A stretch of DNA of 64,000 bases from Spinellus fusiger. Its lineage: Eukaryota; Mucoromycota; Mucoromycetes; Mucorales; Phycomycetaceae. Location of the stretch: positions 186,001 through 250,000 of the forward strand of contig JALLLS010000031.1 of the NCBI GenBank assembly GCA_025094145.1, read 5' to 3'. The notes beneath the pieces were generated by a model that searched no databases, was not told the origin of the DNA, and worked only from the letters and a program-made list of their open reading frames with translations. Numbering within the stretch: the stretch's first letter is position 1; each line of letters opens with the position of its first letter. Position numbers and translations under genes: made by a program. Shown here one piece after another: positions 30,216 through 43,937 of this stretch.

Positions 30216-31525
30216 ATGGCATCTCCTTGTCTACTACAGCCACTCTACGCATGTCCTCAGAAGAGGCCATTGGCTCCATTGCAGGCGGAGAACCATCCCT
30301 CTCCCACACCCACAGTCTCAACATATGCCTCTTCCATCTCACCCTACCAGCAACCATCCTATGGTCCCATGGTCCCCTATCTAGAGGATCTTTACTCTTG
30401 CTCAATGTTCATGCCATATCATTCTGACTCTGTTCTACCCTATTCACTGCTCTCCACACCTGACAATGACCATGCCTCTTCACTTTTTATGAGTACTGCC
30501 TATCCTCTATTGCCACCCTCTCCTCAAAAAGACATCTTTGAGGATACCTATCTTCCAATGGACTTTCTATTAAAAACACACTCTAAGTCTGTCATGCTAC
30601 TGTCATCTACTATCTATTGTAAAGAGCATTGTACTAACACAAGCACGCCAAATTACTCCTCTAGTGTCACACCTACATTACTGTTCACAGACTTGCCTGA
30701 ACAGTGTGCTACTTACACCTATGGCATTGACACACTGCCATCTCATTGGTATTCTCAAGAGCAAGAGCAAGAGCAAGAACAAAAGCAAGAACAAAAGCAA
30801 AAGCAAAAGCAAGAGCAACAACAACAGCAAGAGCAAGAGCAAAAGCAAGAGCAAAAACAGGATCAGAAGCAGGAGCAAAAGCAGGAGCAAGTACACACAC
30901 ATGAGCAAGATCAGAAGCAGAAGCAGAGACAGGATCAGAAAAAGACACAGGCATCATTGTCTTTCTTCCATACATTATCTCCGCACTTCTCACCTAAAGT
31001 CTCCTATATACCACACATACCGCCCTCTTCTCCTTTGTCACCAGTAGCACCATCACTACTGTTGGACTATATACAGCAAGTAACCTGTCCATTGACAGGG
31101 AATGAACTACACACCAGACAAACACCCCTCCTCCCCTCTAGCAAACCCATCTGTACATCCCACAGGCACAGAATATCAAAACCAAGTCAACCCCTCACTC
31201 CCCATTCTCGTCTGTTTGCTTGCTACACTGAGGGTTGTGACAAGGTGTTTAAAAGGTCAGAGCATCTTAAACGCCATGTCCGATCCATTCATACGTTAGA
31301 AAGACGTAAGTTGTATAGGAGAAACTCTTCAATGCATGGATTTGAAAGAGAGCGGGGGAGAGAGAAAGAGAGGATCTTCAATGGCATGTGAATTAATACG
31401 TGTTGGTTGATGTAGCCTACACATGTCCCTATGATGTTTGTAACAAACGGTTTGCAAGATCAGATAATTTAAGCCAACATATTCGTGTGCATCGTGCTAG
31501 TAAAAGAATTCTGACCCGAATGTAA
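30216..31525 (+). CDS. C2H2 zinc-finger transcription factor, Msn2/Com2-like
   Basis: 399 aa from two exons (30216-31305 and 31416-31525) around a 110-bp GT-AG intron of phase 1. The splice falls in the linker between fingers and restores LERPYTC. Finger 1 is CYTEGCDKVFKRSEHLKRHVRSIH and finger 2 is CPYDVCNKRFARSDNLSQHIRVH. This RSEHLKRH / RSDNLSQH pair at the extreme C terminus is the Msn2/Msn4/Com2 arrangement, whose members bind CCCCT-like elements. The body is Pro/Ser/Thr/Tyr-rich, with a Gln-rich tract (about 180-245) encoded by a GAGCAA/AAGCAA hexamer array. The ATG at 30216 is preferred because the reading frame upstream of it lacks another ATG. Confidence 0.88.
30752..30950 (+). repeat. 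Hexanucleotide repeat coding EQ/KQ in the C2H2 gene
   Basis: Imperfect GAGCAA/AAGCAA units encode alternating Gln with Glu or Lys. All reading frames stay open through this tract, which produces spurious Leu- and Ser-rich ORFs. Confidence 0.85.
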
Positions 31526-32518
31526 CAAAACTGTGTTGGAATCTATGCGTGGTTTAATATTGACAAAGGACTTTGCACCCTTTCATTAAGCTCAATCTCT
31601 CTCTCCATCGATCATCTTTTTATTTTTATTTTCTCTCTCTCTTCCTCCCTGTATTCTATAAAACTCACTCACATTGAAATATTCACTAATAAAAGTGAAG
31701 AAGAAGCACAAGAATAGATCCCACCAGAAAACAAACAAAGGATCTCTAATCTCAACTAAAGTATGAGTGCAGTTAGGCAAGAATGAAGCAATCCCTTTGA
31801 AAAAGAAAGAAAGAAAGAAAAAAGACTTTCTTGTTTTGGAAATATGCAATTTCAAATGACTTGTACATCAGCCTATTTTTGTCGACTTTTTTTTATTTTT
31901 TAAAAATAAAAATATTGCTCGCTTAAGAAAGTGATACACTGCCCAACTCTTCTTATTCGGAGAAAATCGTCAAACTACAACATGAAATAAGAATTACATT
32001 TTATCTCTTTTTAAACAAGTAAATCGATCATATTCTCTGTGTTTCAATAGTTGAAGTAATGTCTCTCGTTTTCCTGTCTCTTGTCTTCTATTCCAAGATT
32101 TGTCCTACTGTCTGTGTACGTAACAAATACAGAGAAAAGAAAGAGAAAAAAAGAAATAGGGAAAATAGTCTATTTTTATTATTATTTCCCACATGAGCCT
32201 GGAAAACACACTTTTTTTAATTTGTATATTCCCACTTTTCCCATTTCCCATTTCCCATTTCTCATTTCTCATTTCCCATTTCCCATTGTTAATTGTTGAT
32301 TGCTGTGGCTGAAAGTTATTGATATTTTTATTACTTGACTATAATAGTCGTATAAAAATAAAAAGTAGATATAGAATACTTAAATATTAAATGAATAATT
32401 ATGGTAAAATAGTAAATAAGAGTGACATAGCTAAACAAGTATAAATGCTACCGTTCATGTACTTGGAGACAGGACTACACACTTCTAGCCCATGATTGTC
32501 CTGCCCATATCAAAATAA
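31526..32518. other. Intergenic with a 7-bp minisatellite
   Basis: The 3' regions of the convergent C2H2 and NiCoT genes. CCCATTT-type units repeat seven times at about 32240-32288. No gene is recognised. Confidence 0.5.
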
Positions 32519-34251
32519 CTATTCCGAGAGTCCACCCCTGTTTTCTATTATTGAGATCTTATCGACACCTTCCTGTGCCATCTCGGGGCTATGGTCAGGT
32601 TGAACAACACCTCTCCTTTCTTCTCCTCGTTCTCCCTGATCTTTTCCTTGCTCAATGTCAGCATTCTCCTTTTTATGGTGTGGTTTGTAATCATCAAACT
32701 CAAGCTCTAAATCCTTGTATCCTAGAAGTCGGTAGACAATGGCGCTCACAATCCATGTGACAATAAATGAACCCACAATGACAATACCGATCCACTCGAA
32801 GCTATCTGACAGTGTGCCCCAGAATCTCCACCAGCCATTGTCAAGATGCAATTGATCACCCAAGAGTGAAAAGAACTCAATCAAGGCGACTAAACAAGCA
32901 ACCACTACACTAATGGAAGTGATAACAAGGTTATAGTACATCTTACGCACAGGGTTTACATAGGCCCAAGTATAAGTAAATAGCATTAGCATGCCATCAA
33001 GGGAGTCAATAAGAGACATGCCTAGAAAGAAAATAGAATCAAAAATAGAATAAAATAGAGAACCAAAAATAGAGAATCGAAAATAGAATCGAAAATAAAG
33101 AATAAAGAATAAAAATAAAAATAGAGAATAAAAATAAAAATAAAAATAAAAATAAAAATAAAAATAAAAAATAAGCATAAAAATAAAAAATAAGCATAAA
33201 CGTAAACATCGAGTTAGATTGTCTCTTCCAATATCATCTTTTGCTACACTAATGACACATTCTAGTCTTTACCAGCAGCAAACAAAAGAGGCAAGAGAAC
33301 AATCAGCCATAGAGACATGCCATTAGCACCTTGAATAGCAGTAATGCCCAGAAGTGTTATCTCAGTGGAAGTATCAAACCCAAGTCCAAACAAAAGACCC
33401 AGAGGGTACATTTTCCACGACGCATTGATGAATCGAAAGACAGGACGAAAGAAACGACCAAGAAGTCCTTGTTGACTAAGAATTTCTTCCATGTCCATTT
33501 CAGTATAAACACCTTCACGTCTAATACATCGAAGGGTTTTAATGACGCCCACCAATACAATGACATTGAGAGTGGCAATAAGAACAAGGAATGCAATTGA
33601 GACAGACGTGCCTACAACACCACCAATCTCAGAAAAGTTATCTATTCCTTGAGAAACAGCATTGGCAGTGGCTGCTACAATAACACACGTAATAAAGACA
33701 ATGGTAGAGTGGCCAAGTGAGAAAAACAGGCCCACACTGACAGAATGTTGGTTATCATTTAACAGTTTTCTTGTTACATTGTCAATGGCTGAGATATGGT
33801 CTTTTTGTTTTAAAAACAGCAACAATAAGAATAACAACAACAACAACAGCAACAACAACAACAATAACAACAATAACAACAATAACAAAATTATAAGTAT
33901 AAGTATTCTTGGCATGGGTTGTATGTAATGATGCATATGCATATGCATGCTTATATCTTCCATAAATCTAATTGTCTAGACTAAGTTGGGCTTACCTGCA
34001 TCCATGGCGTGACGAAGACCCAACGTATAGGCCAGAGCACCTGTACCCAACATATGGGGGTAGTTTCTGTAGACTATGGCAGCTACCACCCATATTACAC
34101 TATTGACAGTGCATAGAAAAGCCAACATGCAAAGTACTTTGAGGCGTGCTCTGTGGGGGTCAGGCCCAAAGAATAATCGATACACTAAAGATTCCTGAGA
34201 ACAGAAATGAAGGGCCCATTTTCCTATTCTTCCAGGTAGGTGACCTTCCAT
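32519..34251 (-). CDS. NiCoT-family nickel/cobalt transporter
   Basis: 428 aa from three exons: 34251-33996, 33800-33273 and 33021-32519. Both joins rebuild family signatures. Exons 1 and 2 create LGLRHAMDADHISAIDN, the H-x4-D-H metal signature in TM2. Exons 2 and 3 create LLFAAGMSLIDSLDG. LFFSLGHSTIV and LGLLFGLGFDTSTEI, the other NiCoT signatures, lie in exon 2. About eight membrane segments are visible, and the C terminus is acidic and cytoplasm-like. It imports Ni2+ and/or Co2+ across the plasma membrane. The introns carry (AAC)n and (AATAAA)n tracts. The family is secure; the metal preference cannot be read from sequence. Confidence 0.93.
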
Positions 34252-34342
34252 TAAGATACTTGTAGATAGGGAAGAAGTAAATGTGGAAGAATGTGTGTGT
34301 AGAAAAAGAAAAAGAAAAAGAAAAAGCGTAGTGAGGTAGCTA

Positions 34343-34374
<32 letters not shown>

Positions 34375-36863
34375 TGTTTAAGACAGTCCGATTAGAATCT
34401 GATCAATTCTTTTCCAACAAGATAACATAGCTCTGTCCTATTCTCTCTTGCATCTGTTGATGAAGAATGGTTTCTAAGCAACAGGTCTCATAAGACACAG
34501 AGTTGCTTCTTTTTTTCTATTTTTTTATTTTTTTATTTTTTTAAAAACATATGCACTATAGATCGGCTATTCTTTGTCATTCATTCATTTTGTACTGTCT
34601 TGTTGTCGTCCTTGGTGTTTTTTTTAAAGTCATACTCGTATTGATTTACAATAGAGTTTGTGTTCCATTGATTGTTTTATGCTTATTCTCTTATTCTCTT
34701 TCTTTGGTATAGCAAGCCCATAAAAAGGAATCAGGACCCTCTAACTGTTTGCAAGACTTTTCACACAAATAATAATAATAAACAACCTATAAAGGTGATT
34801 GTTTGTTTTTATGCATGTAATGAAAATGAAAGGAAAAAAAAGAAGGAAAGAGAAGAAATAAATCTTATCATTATTTTTAACTCTTGACTTTTAATGCATT
34901 CTTTATCAATGGAATTCAATAGAGAATAAGGGTGTGAAAGTGGGTACAAGAAAGATAAAAACAGCAGCCCAGTCTGTCCCTTTCATTCCATCTTTTCTGG
35001 TGTCTACTCTTTTTATATCTATAGATCAATCTATCCTTTCTTGGGCAAGTTGAGCCTGTACATGTACATCACCTGTAGTTTTCCTAGATGTTGATCCAAT
35101 GCCTATGCCAATAGTGTTTGAATGTTATTTTTAATAAAGAAAATAGACTCATTAACCACCCACTATAGAAAGATCAAATGATATTCTCTTATCAGGAGAT
35201 GAATACCATAATGATATCTAATATTTCATTTTATTTATCATCTTCAAAGATCAAATGATACAGTATACTAAAGAAATAGACATATAATTATATATATATA
35301 AACAAATGAGTAAAGTGTTATGTAAATCTTTATTATTAGAAAATGAAGAAAGATAAGTATCAGTCAAGAAAAATACATTAGAGCAAAGGATGGAAGAGAC
35401 AGGGGTGCAGTAGAGTACCTACAGTTTACAGTTTGTTCTAGTGATACACTTTATCTTTTTCTTATTCGAAGGTGTAGGCCATCACTTTATTAAAAAGATA
35501 AATCATTGGACCCATGTACTAAGCCTTTATTACTATGTTTATTCTTCTTATAAGAATCAAATGCTAACGTACTATGTAATACTATTACTTAAAAAATGAT
35601 TACAAGGCTTTTAGAAAAGATAAACTCCATTGTTCTGTTCTGCTCTCAAGCAACAGTAGCAAGAGTAATACGCATTATTGGTCAATAATGTTCCAATCAA
35701 CGGTTTTTGCTGACAAAATAATCTATATTTATAAACCTTTTCCAGACATTGGTAGATTCTTTAAAAGGCGATTAACTTTCCCTGAGTCTCATATTCCAAG
35801 GAAAGAGAATAGAGATAGTGTCTTATTTAGGAACATAATAGTGGTGTTTAAAGATTAGAATATCTTTGGATGCACAGAATCAATTCAGACACTCAACAGG
35901 GAAGGCTATCTACTTGAAGTACATTTGTAAGACTGTTGGGATCAAAAGTCTTCTTGATAACAAAAGATAGTCTTGTTTAGCTAAGAAGATATTATTTTGT
36001 ACTAAGTAACCATACCATGTTCTTTGTCTTTGACGATGATGAAAACCTATCAGTCATCTATTGTTTTAGTTTAAACAGAGATAGGCACGGAAAAATCAAA
36101 GTAATGAGTAGTATTCTTATTCTTAGTACAGGCTAATTTCCATGAAAATGAAGTTGAATCTATTTAGGCCAAGCAATGAGACAGTGAAAATGTAAGAAAG
36201 CAAGAAATAAGGAGGAAAAGTAAACACAACAAACCACCTGAAAGATGATAAGAATAAAGACAGAGAATGACCATTCTACATAGTCATTAAGATAACATGA
36301 GTGTATTCATTCTGATAGGGACGTTGTGTGAGAAGCTAATGAGCACAACTACTACACTTTCCTTCTTTCAATTCCTTAACTTTCTTTTTCTTAATCCAAC
36401 AATTGATCAGCAATAAACTTTACAAGAAATCTCCTATCAAAAATCAAACCATCAGAGTACAGGTGTTCTGTTGTTGTGCATGAGTCTATTGCAAATAGCA
36501 AACCCAAATGCCAAGATACTACACTCGTTATGCATTGATGTGTCCATTAATAGTCTTCAGCTCAATTACAGCTGACTAATACAGACAACTCAAACACTTT
36601 TCTAGACTAGGAAAAAAAAACTTCTTTTAAAATGATTCCAAGTGGCAAAGTAGTACTTTTCAACAAAACAGCATTCTTTTCGAACGGATAAATTACTTAG
36701 TCCCGAGGTTACATTTAGCAATTTTTTTAGGGAACACAACTTTGCCTGTAGAAAATCCTGAATGTATTATTGAAGGGGGAAAATTACAAAGCAATGAGCT
36801 TTGCATGAGCTTATAGTGATTTTTGGGTTCATCTTTTTCTATCTATAAAAAGTACATATTGGT

Positions 36864-36927
36864 AAAGTGTCATTTGTTTATAGCTAAATAAATATCAAAA
36901 ACTGTTCTGACGCACAAATGACACTTT
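36864..36927. repeat. 14-bp inverted repeat with 36-nt loop
   Basis: AAAGTGTCATTTGT (36864-36877) and its exact complement (36914-36927) form a potential hairpin in otherwise unstructured AT-rich DNA. Confidence 0.7.
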
Positions 36928-39914
36928 GTATTATGAAAATCATGCATTTTTATTATTATTAACAGCACATACCAGAGATGTCAGACTGTTCTTGATACAG
37001 TAAGAAAGTTCATCAATAATACCTTTTTGACAGTCAATAAAAAATTTTCTATCAATAAATGATTTTTTTTAATTGATTTACTGTCAACTTAATTTTTTTT
37101 TCTCAAGGAATTCATAGGGTGATACTCATAGAAGATTTGTCTGAAAATGAAAACAAGGATTAGGAATTGAGCTTGTGAATGTTCCTTTCCTAGGCACTGA
37201 GTTCATGGCCACATCTCAACATGGGTTATTCTTCCCAATGCTCAGTCTTAGGACATACACCTTGTTGGCTGATAATATGGATAGGATAGACTAGTATTTA
37301 TTTACTTATTTACACGAAAACAATTGAGAATGATTTGCTTTTTCTTTTCAAGTAGAAAATGGGATGAACACCAAGATGGGTAACAAAAAAACATTTCTCA
37401 ACTTTCATTTGTGAGATTGAAATTAGTTCTAATGGCTACATCCATATTATTTCTATTATCACTTGAATTCTTCAAGGACTTTATTTGGGACTGTAGATCT
37501 ATGTGAATGGAAGCATACTTTATTAGAATAATATGTCTTATTTATCAACTATAGGCGTTGTTTTGTTACTGGTCTTTAGCCTGCTTACTATTTCCTTTTT
37601 TTTTAAATAACAAGAATAGAATAATAAAAGAGTATAGATTGCAAATGACAAGATCATCATTGCATTGTGAGAATTATACTACTTCACATGGCATAACGTA
37701 CCTTGACTCTTTATATCAAATTATGGATTTTCATATTTATGTATTGTTCTGCATAATCTAAATAGGATGAACACTTGTTAGAAGCAGGTAGATTGGGTTG
37801 ACCCGACACAATGAGAAATATAAAGGGTCTTGTAAAACATAAAGTGTTCCATAGCATTAGATGAAAAGAAAATCATAAAATTCCTTGATTGTCTATCACT
37901 TTGTACACATTTGGTTCATGTTTGAATTCGCATTACAAACATTGACATTGAGGGACAGTTTCTCTCTATTGATGCTATTGCACTCATAGTCTTCTGTAAG
38001 GATAAATAGAGTAAAAAAAATAGAAGAGAATGAGAAAACATTGCTTTTCTAAATGAATACACAGTATAGCCTTCTTCAAATGAAAATAATAATAGAGTAG
38101 ACAGCCCCCGATTCAATATAATCTCCTGCCATATTTACGCCTATTACAATTTATATAAATTCCAAAATTGGTATTTTATTTCAAGTACTAAGTATTGAAA
38201 GTCTGTGGTTTGAGAGGCGCTCTGTGTAAAAATCTATACAATGACAGATACATGATTAAATAGTATACATAAAGATCCATATTTCAAGTGTTGTTCTATT
38301 TGAACAATGATTTCAATTTAAAGGGTGACTCTACATTGACAGGAATTAGATCTAATTTCATTGAGACTCGGAGTAATTGCAAACCATTTATTTTCAGGAG
38401 AATGAAGAAATCACAGTCTACTATAGAAGCGCAGTGAGGTGATCCCGAAATAGCCCTACGATGGTATTTATCAGTCTTTTTGCTGTGACCTGACCTTGTT
38501 GGATCAGGAAATTAATAAAAAGGAAACTTGCCTGCATAAACTACTAAGATTGTGCTGAATGTTATTTCATTTTCATGGCTAAATTATGAACTAGTGACTA
38601 ACTGTTATGATGTAAATTGAATTATAGGCCGGATTTAGTAAGCATTAGGAAGTATCTTTTTTGTTTCTACTACTGGTGGTGAATAGACTGACTCCACAGT
38701 GTTGGAGATGACATTCGCCTCTTGTTTTTGTTTTGTTTCTTAATACACACAGTTGTATGGATATCTTGTGATGATTGTGTCATTGAAAAAAGTGAAGTTT
38801 TTCTAGAATAAACTAGAATACTCTCCGTAATCGTCTCAATAAGAAGAAAAGAAAGAAAATGTACAAGTTAGAATTGGAATTGAATTTGTTACATTGACAG
38901 TTACATTGGTAATTTTGTATTAAATTGTGGATTGGTAATAGAAATATAAACTATGTTTCATCTATTTGTGCTTAATGCAGAGTCCCAGAAGGCATGTTCC
39001 AGAGACTTGGTTTCTGCATATCCTCTGCCTCCTGGAACCAGCACAGATCACTTGACCTTGAATAGTCCTCACTATGGAGTGTGACAAGAATGTTAGTTAA
39101 ATCCATTACATCGGTCTTTACAATAGTACCTGCATATTGGATCACTGTATTGATACATGTTGACGCTTAAAAGTCATAAATGAAACACTACCACCACAGA
39201 CAGAAGTGCATCTTATTCAATATCAAAAAGTAGACTTGTATGGCGAAGACTGTCGCCATGAAACAAAGAGTATGCACTCACAGATACATTGAGGCTATTT
39301 TATTGAATTGTGAGCTATCTATTCTTCTGATTTTCTATTTGATACTAGGAGGCAAGGGAGTAAGATTTTTTTCCTCCCCAGAAAAAAAAAGAGGAGTGGG
39401 GGGAGGAGGAGGGAAGGAGAAAAAAAAAGAGAATCTATGTGCATTTGTACGTACGTGAGTGGGTAGATTCAATAAAGTATGTAGGTATCCTAGTAACAGT
39501 TGGAATTCATTAGCAAACATTAGGATTATCTCTTTGTTACGCAGATATGTACTTGTAACAAATCAGAATAAGACAAAACAACCTAAAGTGTATCAAAGAA
39601 TGTCTATTCAGTGTGGTAGCTTGTGAGAGGCCTTGTCATGGCTAGCAAGCGATGAGCTCACTAATCCAAGGCCTCGGGGCTGTCAGACGCTTCACTACAA
39701 TAAGATCAACTCTGTTCCGATCCATTGATATTGGTAAAATAGACACGAGTGCATCTACATTGACTTGTCTTGCTCCATTCTTAAATAGCAATACATGTAT
39801 AGACCTTTTTTCTTTTATAAATAATAATAATGAAAAGTAGCATAGGGTTAGAGATAGGGTACCGACAAATCCAGATTCAATAGTACATATAAAACAGTTA
39901 AAATGGTCAAATCT

Positions 39915-40075
39915 TATTTCCTTTTCCTCTTCTTCCCTCTATTTGTTTCTCTTTCTCTCTTTCTCTCTTCCTCTTCCTCTTCTTTTCATTCTCTTCATTC
40001 TTCCCATTTCATTTCTTTGATTTATCTTCTCGTGTTTCTTCTTTCTTTCTTTCTTCTCTTAATATTCTCTCCACA
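39915..40075 (+). promoter_or_regulatory. Pyrimidine-rich tract upstream of the velvet gene
   Basis: About 160 bp almost entirely of C and T end about 250 bp before the velvet start codon. Such tracts are common in fungal core promoters and 5' leaders. The regulatory role is an inference from position and composition. Confidence 0.4.
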
Positions 40076-40325
40076 GTGAAGCCCATTCCTAATTAACATG
40101 ACATTGTTATCACCAAGGCATCAAAGTCATTTTTCCGATAGAGCCGAGTCAGACAGCATAAAGTTTGTTCTTTTTATATTCATTTCTTTGCTTCCCGCTC
40201 ACATTGAGCTGTAGTGAGATTCCATGACATCTCTAACCAATGCATTACAGATATAAACTCGTAGTCAGACAGCAGCCCCATAAGGCAAGACTGTGTAGTT
40301 TCAAAGAGAAAGGTATTTCATGTGA

Positions 40326-41918
40326 ATGTCGAGCAGACACTCATCTTCTAAAGTTGATCGACGTCCACTGGATCCACCTCCCATTATTCAACTCGTAGTG
40401 GCGGATGGTGCAGAAGACATGTAAACACTAATCCAATTGATGCACTATGATTAATTATTCTCTGTCGATTGTTCCCATAGTTACTATACAAACCCTCACA
40501 CTTTTCTTTATGCTACACTTGCTACTTCAGAGTCTCAAAAAGACCTTCATTTTGTAAATGGAACAAGAACCACGGCTGGATCAATGGTTCAATCCCTCCA
40601 CAAACTCAAAGACATTGATGATAAAGGTAATTAAAAATCACTTTCATTTTCCAGAAACCATTCAAAATAAAAATAAAAATAAAAGCTTACATCTTTCATA
40701 TTTGTCGGCTTCATTACAGAGGGTGGATTTTTTGTGTTTGCAGATATAAGCGTCCGTTTAGAAGGCTTTTTTAAGCTCAGGTTTACCATGTTTGAGATTG
40801 AAGGGTTTGTATTCTTTACTCTGCTCTCTCTGTTCTATAAGTAATAAGCTGATGTCAATATACATCTATTTGTATGTATAGAGAAAATGTTCACCGCATT
40901 TGCTCTGTGCTTTCAGATACCTTCCAAGTCTATTCACCTAAAAGTAAATCATCGATATAGTTTATTTCATTAATGTGCAATTTATATTAACTAATGCCAC
41001 ATTCTTATTTTTAGCCTTTCCAGGGATGTCTGGTAATATTTTTATTTATTTTTATTATATTATTATATTATTATATTATATAAATATATATTTCAGTGTA
41101 AAGTGTAAATCCTATACTAAACAAAAACTTCTCTTCATTTTTTCTTTCATTAGAATCAACCTTTTTGACTCGCTCATTTTCAGATCAAGGTGTTCGAATT
41201 CGAATTCGAAAAGAAACAAGAGTCCCACCTGTCATAACGTAAGCAATTCAATCAAGTCGTAGGATAAGAAAAATCATACTGAAAACATCAACACTTTATA
41301 AGAAAAAGACGAAGGACAATTGACAAGAGCTGTGATTCAGATGACTCTAATGAAAAAAGCGGGGATTCTGGCTCTGTTTCTTCTGCTGTTTCCTCCAACA
41401 CACTTCATCAAGATGTGGAAACTCCCGGTTCTCATTCTCATGGACGATCTGTATGGCCATCGTTAAGCCAGGCCTCTTATTCAGGGCCTCCACTTCCATC
41501 TCCTGCTGAAATGCTACTCACAAAAGAGGCTAACTCTAGAATGTCAATGCAGAGTCTACTATTGACAGACAGCCTCTCACCTTCTTACTCTTACCATAGT
41601 CTCAAGGATCTCCCATCATCACCCGAATTATCCATGGAGTATAAAGCCAACATCATGCTAGAAATTAGTACTCGGCCCAATGAACTTCGCCTACCTCCTC
41701 TTCATCTTCAATTTGCCCATACACGTCAAACATCCTATGGAAGTCGAACATTAAAGCGTCCCTTACAAAGTCAGGGTGCTTCTATGCCACCCATGTCACT
41801 TGGTCAGAGGCATCAGAGGAACATACCTTGTCAGAGTGCTGGCATGCAAACATTGTTTCTAGATCATTCATTTTATTATCGTAATGACGATCATCGCTAT
41901 CACCACTACCCCTCGTAA
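40326..41918 (+). CDS. Velvet-domain transcriptional regulator
   Basis: 368 aa from seven exons: 40326-40420, 40481-40626, 40720-40804, 40882-40943, 41015-41032, 41154-41238 and 41303-41918. All introns are short GT-AG and phases are consistent; exon 5 is only 18 nt. The joined product gives a continuous velvet domain (about 10-195): RRPLDPPPIIQLVV, YYTNPHTFLYATLA, AGSMVQSLHKLKD, GGFFVFADISVRLEGFFKLRF, SDTFQVYSPKTFPGMS and STFLTRSFSDQGVRIRIRKE. The C-terminal half is Ser/Pro-rich with KRRRTIDK, a likely nuclear signal. Velvet factors bind DNA through an NF-kB-like fold and couple development to environment and metabolism. Which velvet subclass (VeA, VelB, VosA, VelC) it belongs to is not clear. 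Confidence 0.92.
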
Positions 41919-43383
41919 TTCTAAAGTTAATTCCATCCCTACCGCCATGAATCAAAAGACAAAAAATGTCAATAACAATACTACGTGATAATAATAACAC
42001 CATTAAATTAATGACGAGCTCACCCATAATATCAATAAAAGAATCAAAAAGAATACCATTCCTCACCATAGAGACCTTTTTGGCTATAAATCCATGGTAA
42101 TTAAATGATAAATCCATGGTAATTAAGTGGTAAATCCATAGTAATTAAATGATTGAGAATTGAGAATTGAGAATTGAGAATTGTACATCATCAATTCAAC
42201 AATAACACTATTAATACCAGTACCGTTCTTCATACCAACACCAATGTTGATATACACTGAAGAGTTCTCAATAGAAACAATAATGATGCAAACCCCTTCT
42301 CCAATGACTCTATTGTACCTCTTCTATTGCACCTCTTCTATTCAATAACCGCTTTGCTCACTTCTTTGAGTGATCTGTGTGCCACCCTCTATTGTTTATT
42401 CTTCATTGTGTAGCCCTCGTAGATTAAAGAAACAAGTTTCACTACATCCTTTTACGGAAGCAATGACACTCATTACATGTTAAATTGGTTTGAATAGGCC
42501 CATTGCATCCATGGATGAGATTCAAAGTAGATCTGTGGGCATAAACCTACCCATTGAATGATCCACATCACAGACCAGACGTATGAATTCTATCTTTTAT
42601 GCACCCATGTGACTACTCAATAGGAATGTCTGCTCTTCTCTCCAATGTCAGTTGCATTCAACTCACTTGTCTGTTCCCGCAAAAAGAGAGTCCTACCCAA
42701 ATAGTACATAGTCTAGTTTTCTTCTCTCCCAAGAAGACAAATTGAACAGATCTCTTTCTCTTTCTCTTTCTCCTTCTCTCTAAACCCCGCCCACAAGACA
42801 TGGCTTCTTTTCTAGCCCTAACACTCCTCCACCCAAGACAACCGAGTCTGATCATCTTTTCTTCCTTCTCACCCTGGAACCACTGTGTAGCTATGTAGCT
42901 ATGTGACTGTGTAGCTATGTGACTGTGTTCATGGCAGACAGAAGAGTCTTTTATTTCAATTCTTATCTCTACACACATCTCTACACATCTTCCTAGGCAC
43001 AACACCCATTCCCTCCAACAACAGTCACAGTGAATGACGTAGTCTCCATGGCACCTTCTTTGCTTTCTTTCCATCGGCGTCCCAATAAGAAGAATGACAC
43101 ACTACCAAATAAGAAGCGTCGTTTGAACAGAAGCTGACATCACCCACAACAGGCCAATCACTACCCCAGATCCAACTGAAACAGTACCATAAGCCTCCCT
43201 TTTTTTCCTATTTGATACTCCGCATCTTTTTTTTTCTGATTTCTCTTTTTATTCCTTTTTTTTGTGAATTCTTAAACTACTACGACACTTTGCCTTGTTA
43301 AGTCTTAACACGCTGCATTTGGCAACTCCCTTTTTCATAATTGGAAATACTTCCCGTACCTTGCCCCTCCACTTCAAAACAAG
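41919..43383. other. Intergenic with two tandem repeats
   Basis: Three 22-bp units (42086-42151) run directly into a 7-bp ATTGAGA array (to 42183). A CTTTCT tract lies at 42750-42780. The rest holds no recognised gene; presumably it includes the MADS promoter. Confidence 0.5.
42086..42183. repeat. 22-bp and 7-bp tandem repeats
   Basis: Three copies of a 22-bp AAATCCATGGTAATTAA-type unit are followed by about 4.5 copies of ATTGAGA. Confidence 0.9.
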
Positions 43384-43896
43384 ATGAATCCTCTCAATCC
43401 GGACTTGGTTGACCAGCCCAGATTAGGTCTGTCCGGTGCACAGAGCATGGAAGCCTCCTTTAAAAAGAGTGGCAAAAAGACATTTGATGACGATATTATT
43501 GACTCGAACGATGACTCTGAAAGTGAAAAGCCATCGAGACGCTCTGGTCGACGCAAGATCAAGATTGAGTACATTGAAGACAAGAACAGAAGACACATTA
43601 CCTTTTCAAAGAGAAAGGCTGGTATTATGAAAAAGGTAATGAAAACAAAACAACTCCACAAGACAGTTCAGTACAGTGTTCTGATACAACAGTATATATT
43701 TATATATATTTATATATATTTATACATACATACAATACACACATACACACATACACACATACACACATACACACATACACATATACATACATACATACAT
43801 ACATACATACATACACATATACATACATACATACATACATACATGCATACATACATACATACATACATACATACATGCATACATACATACATACAT

Positions 43897-43937
<41 letters not shown>

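Larger units (their letters stand above)
34252..40325. other. Gene-poor 6-kb AT-rich stretch
   Basis: Only short, composition-driven ORFs are seen (longest about 70 aa). Notable items are an (AAG/AAAAAG)n and (AAT)n tract at 34300-34380, a hairpin at 36864-36927, a 9-bp inverted pair GAGGCCTTG/CAAGGCCTC near 39628-39677, and a long pyrimidine-rich tract at about 39915-40075 just upstream of the velvet gene. I find no tRNA, rRNA or intact transposon here. Confidence 0.5.

Noticed and set aside
30678..30993. Leu-, Ala- and Ser-rich ORFs in other frames of the C2H2 gene
   Set aside because: They are produced by the GAGCAA/AAGCAA hexamer tract, which stays open in all frames.
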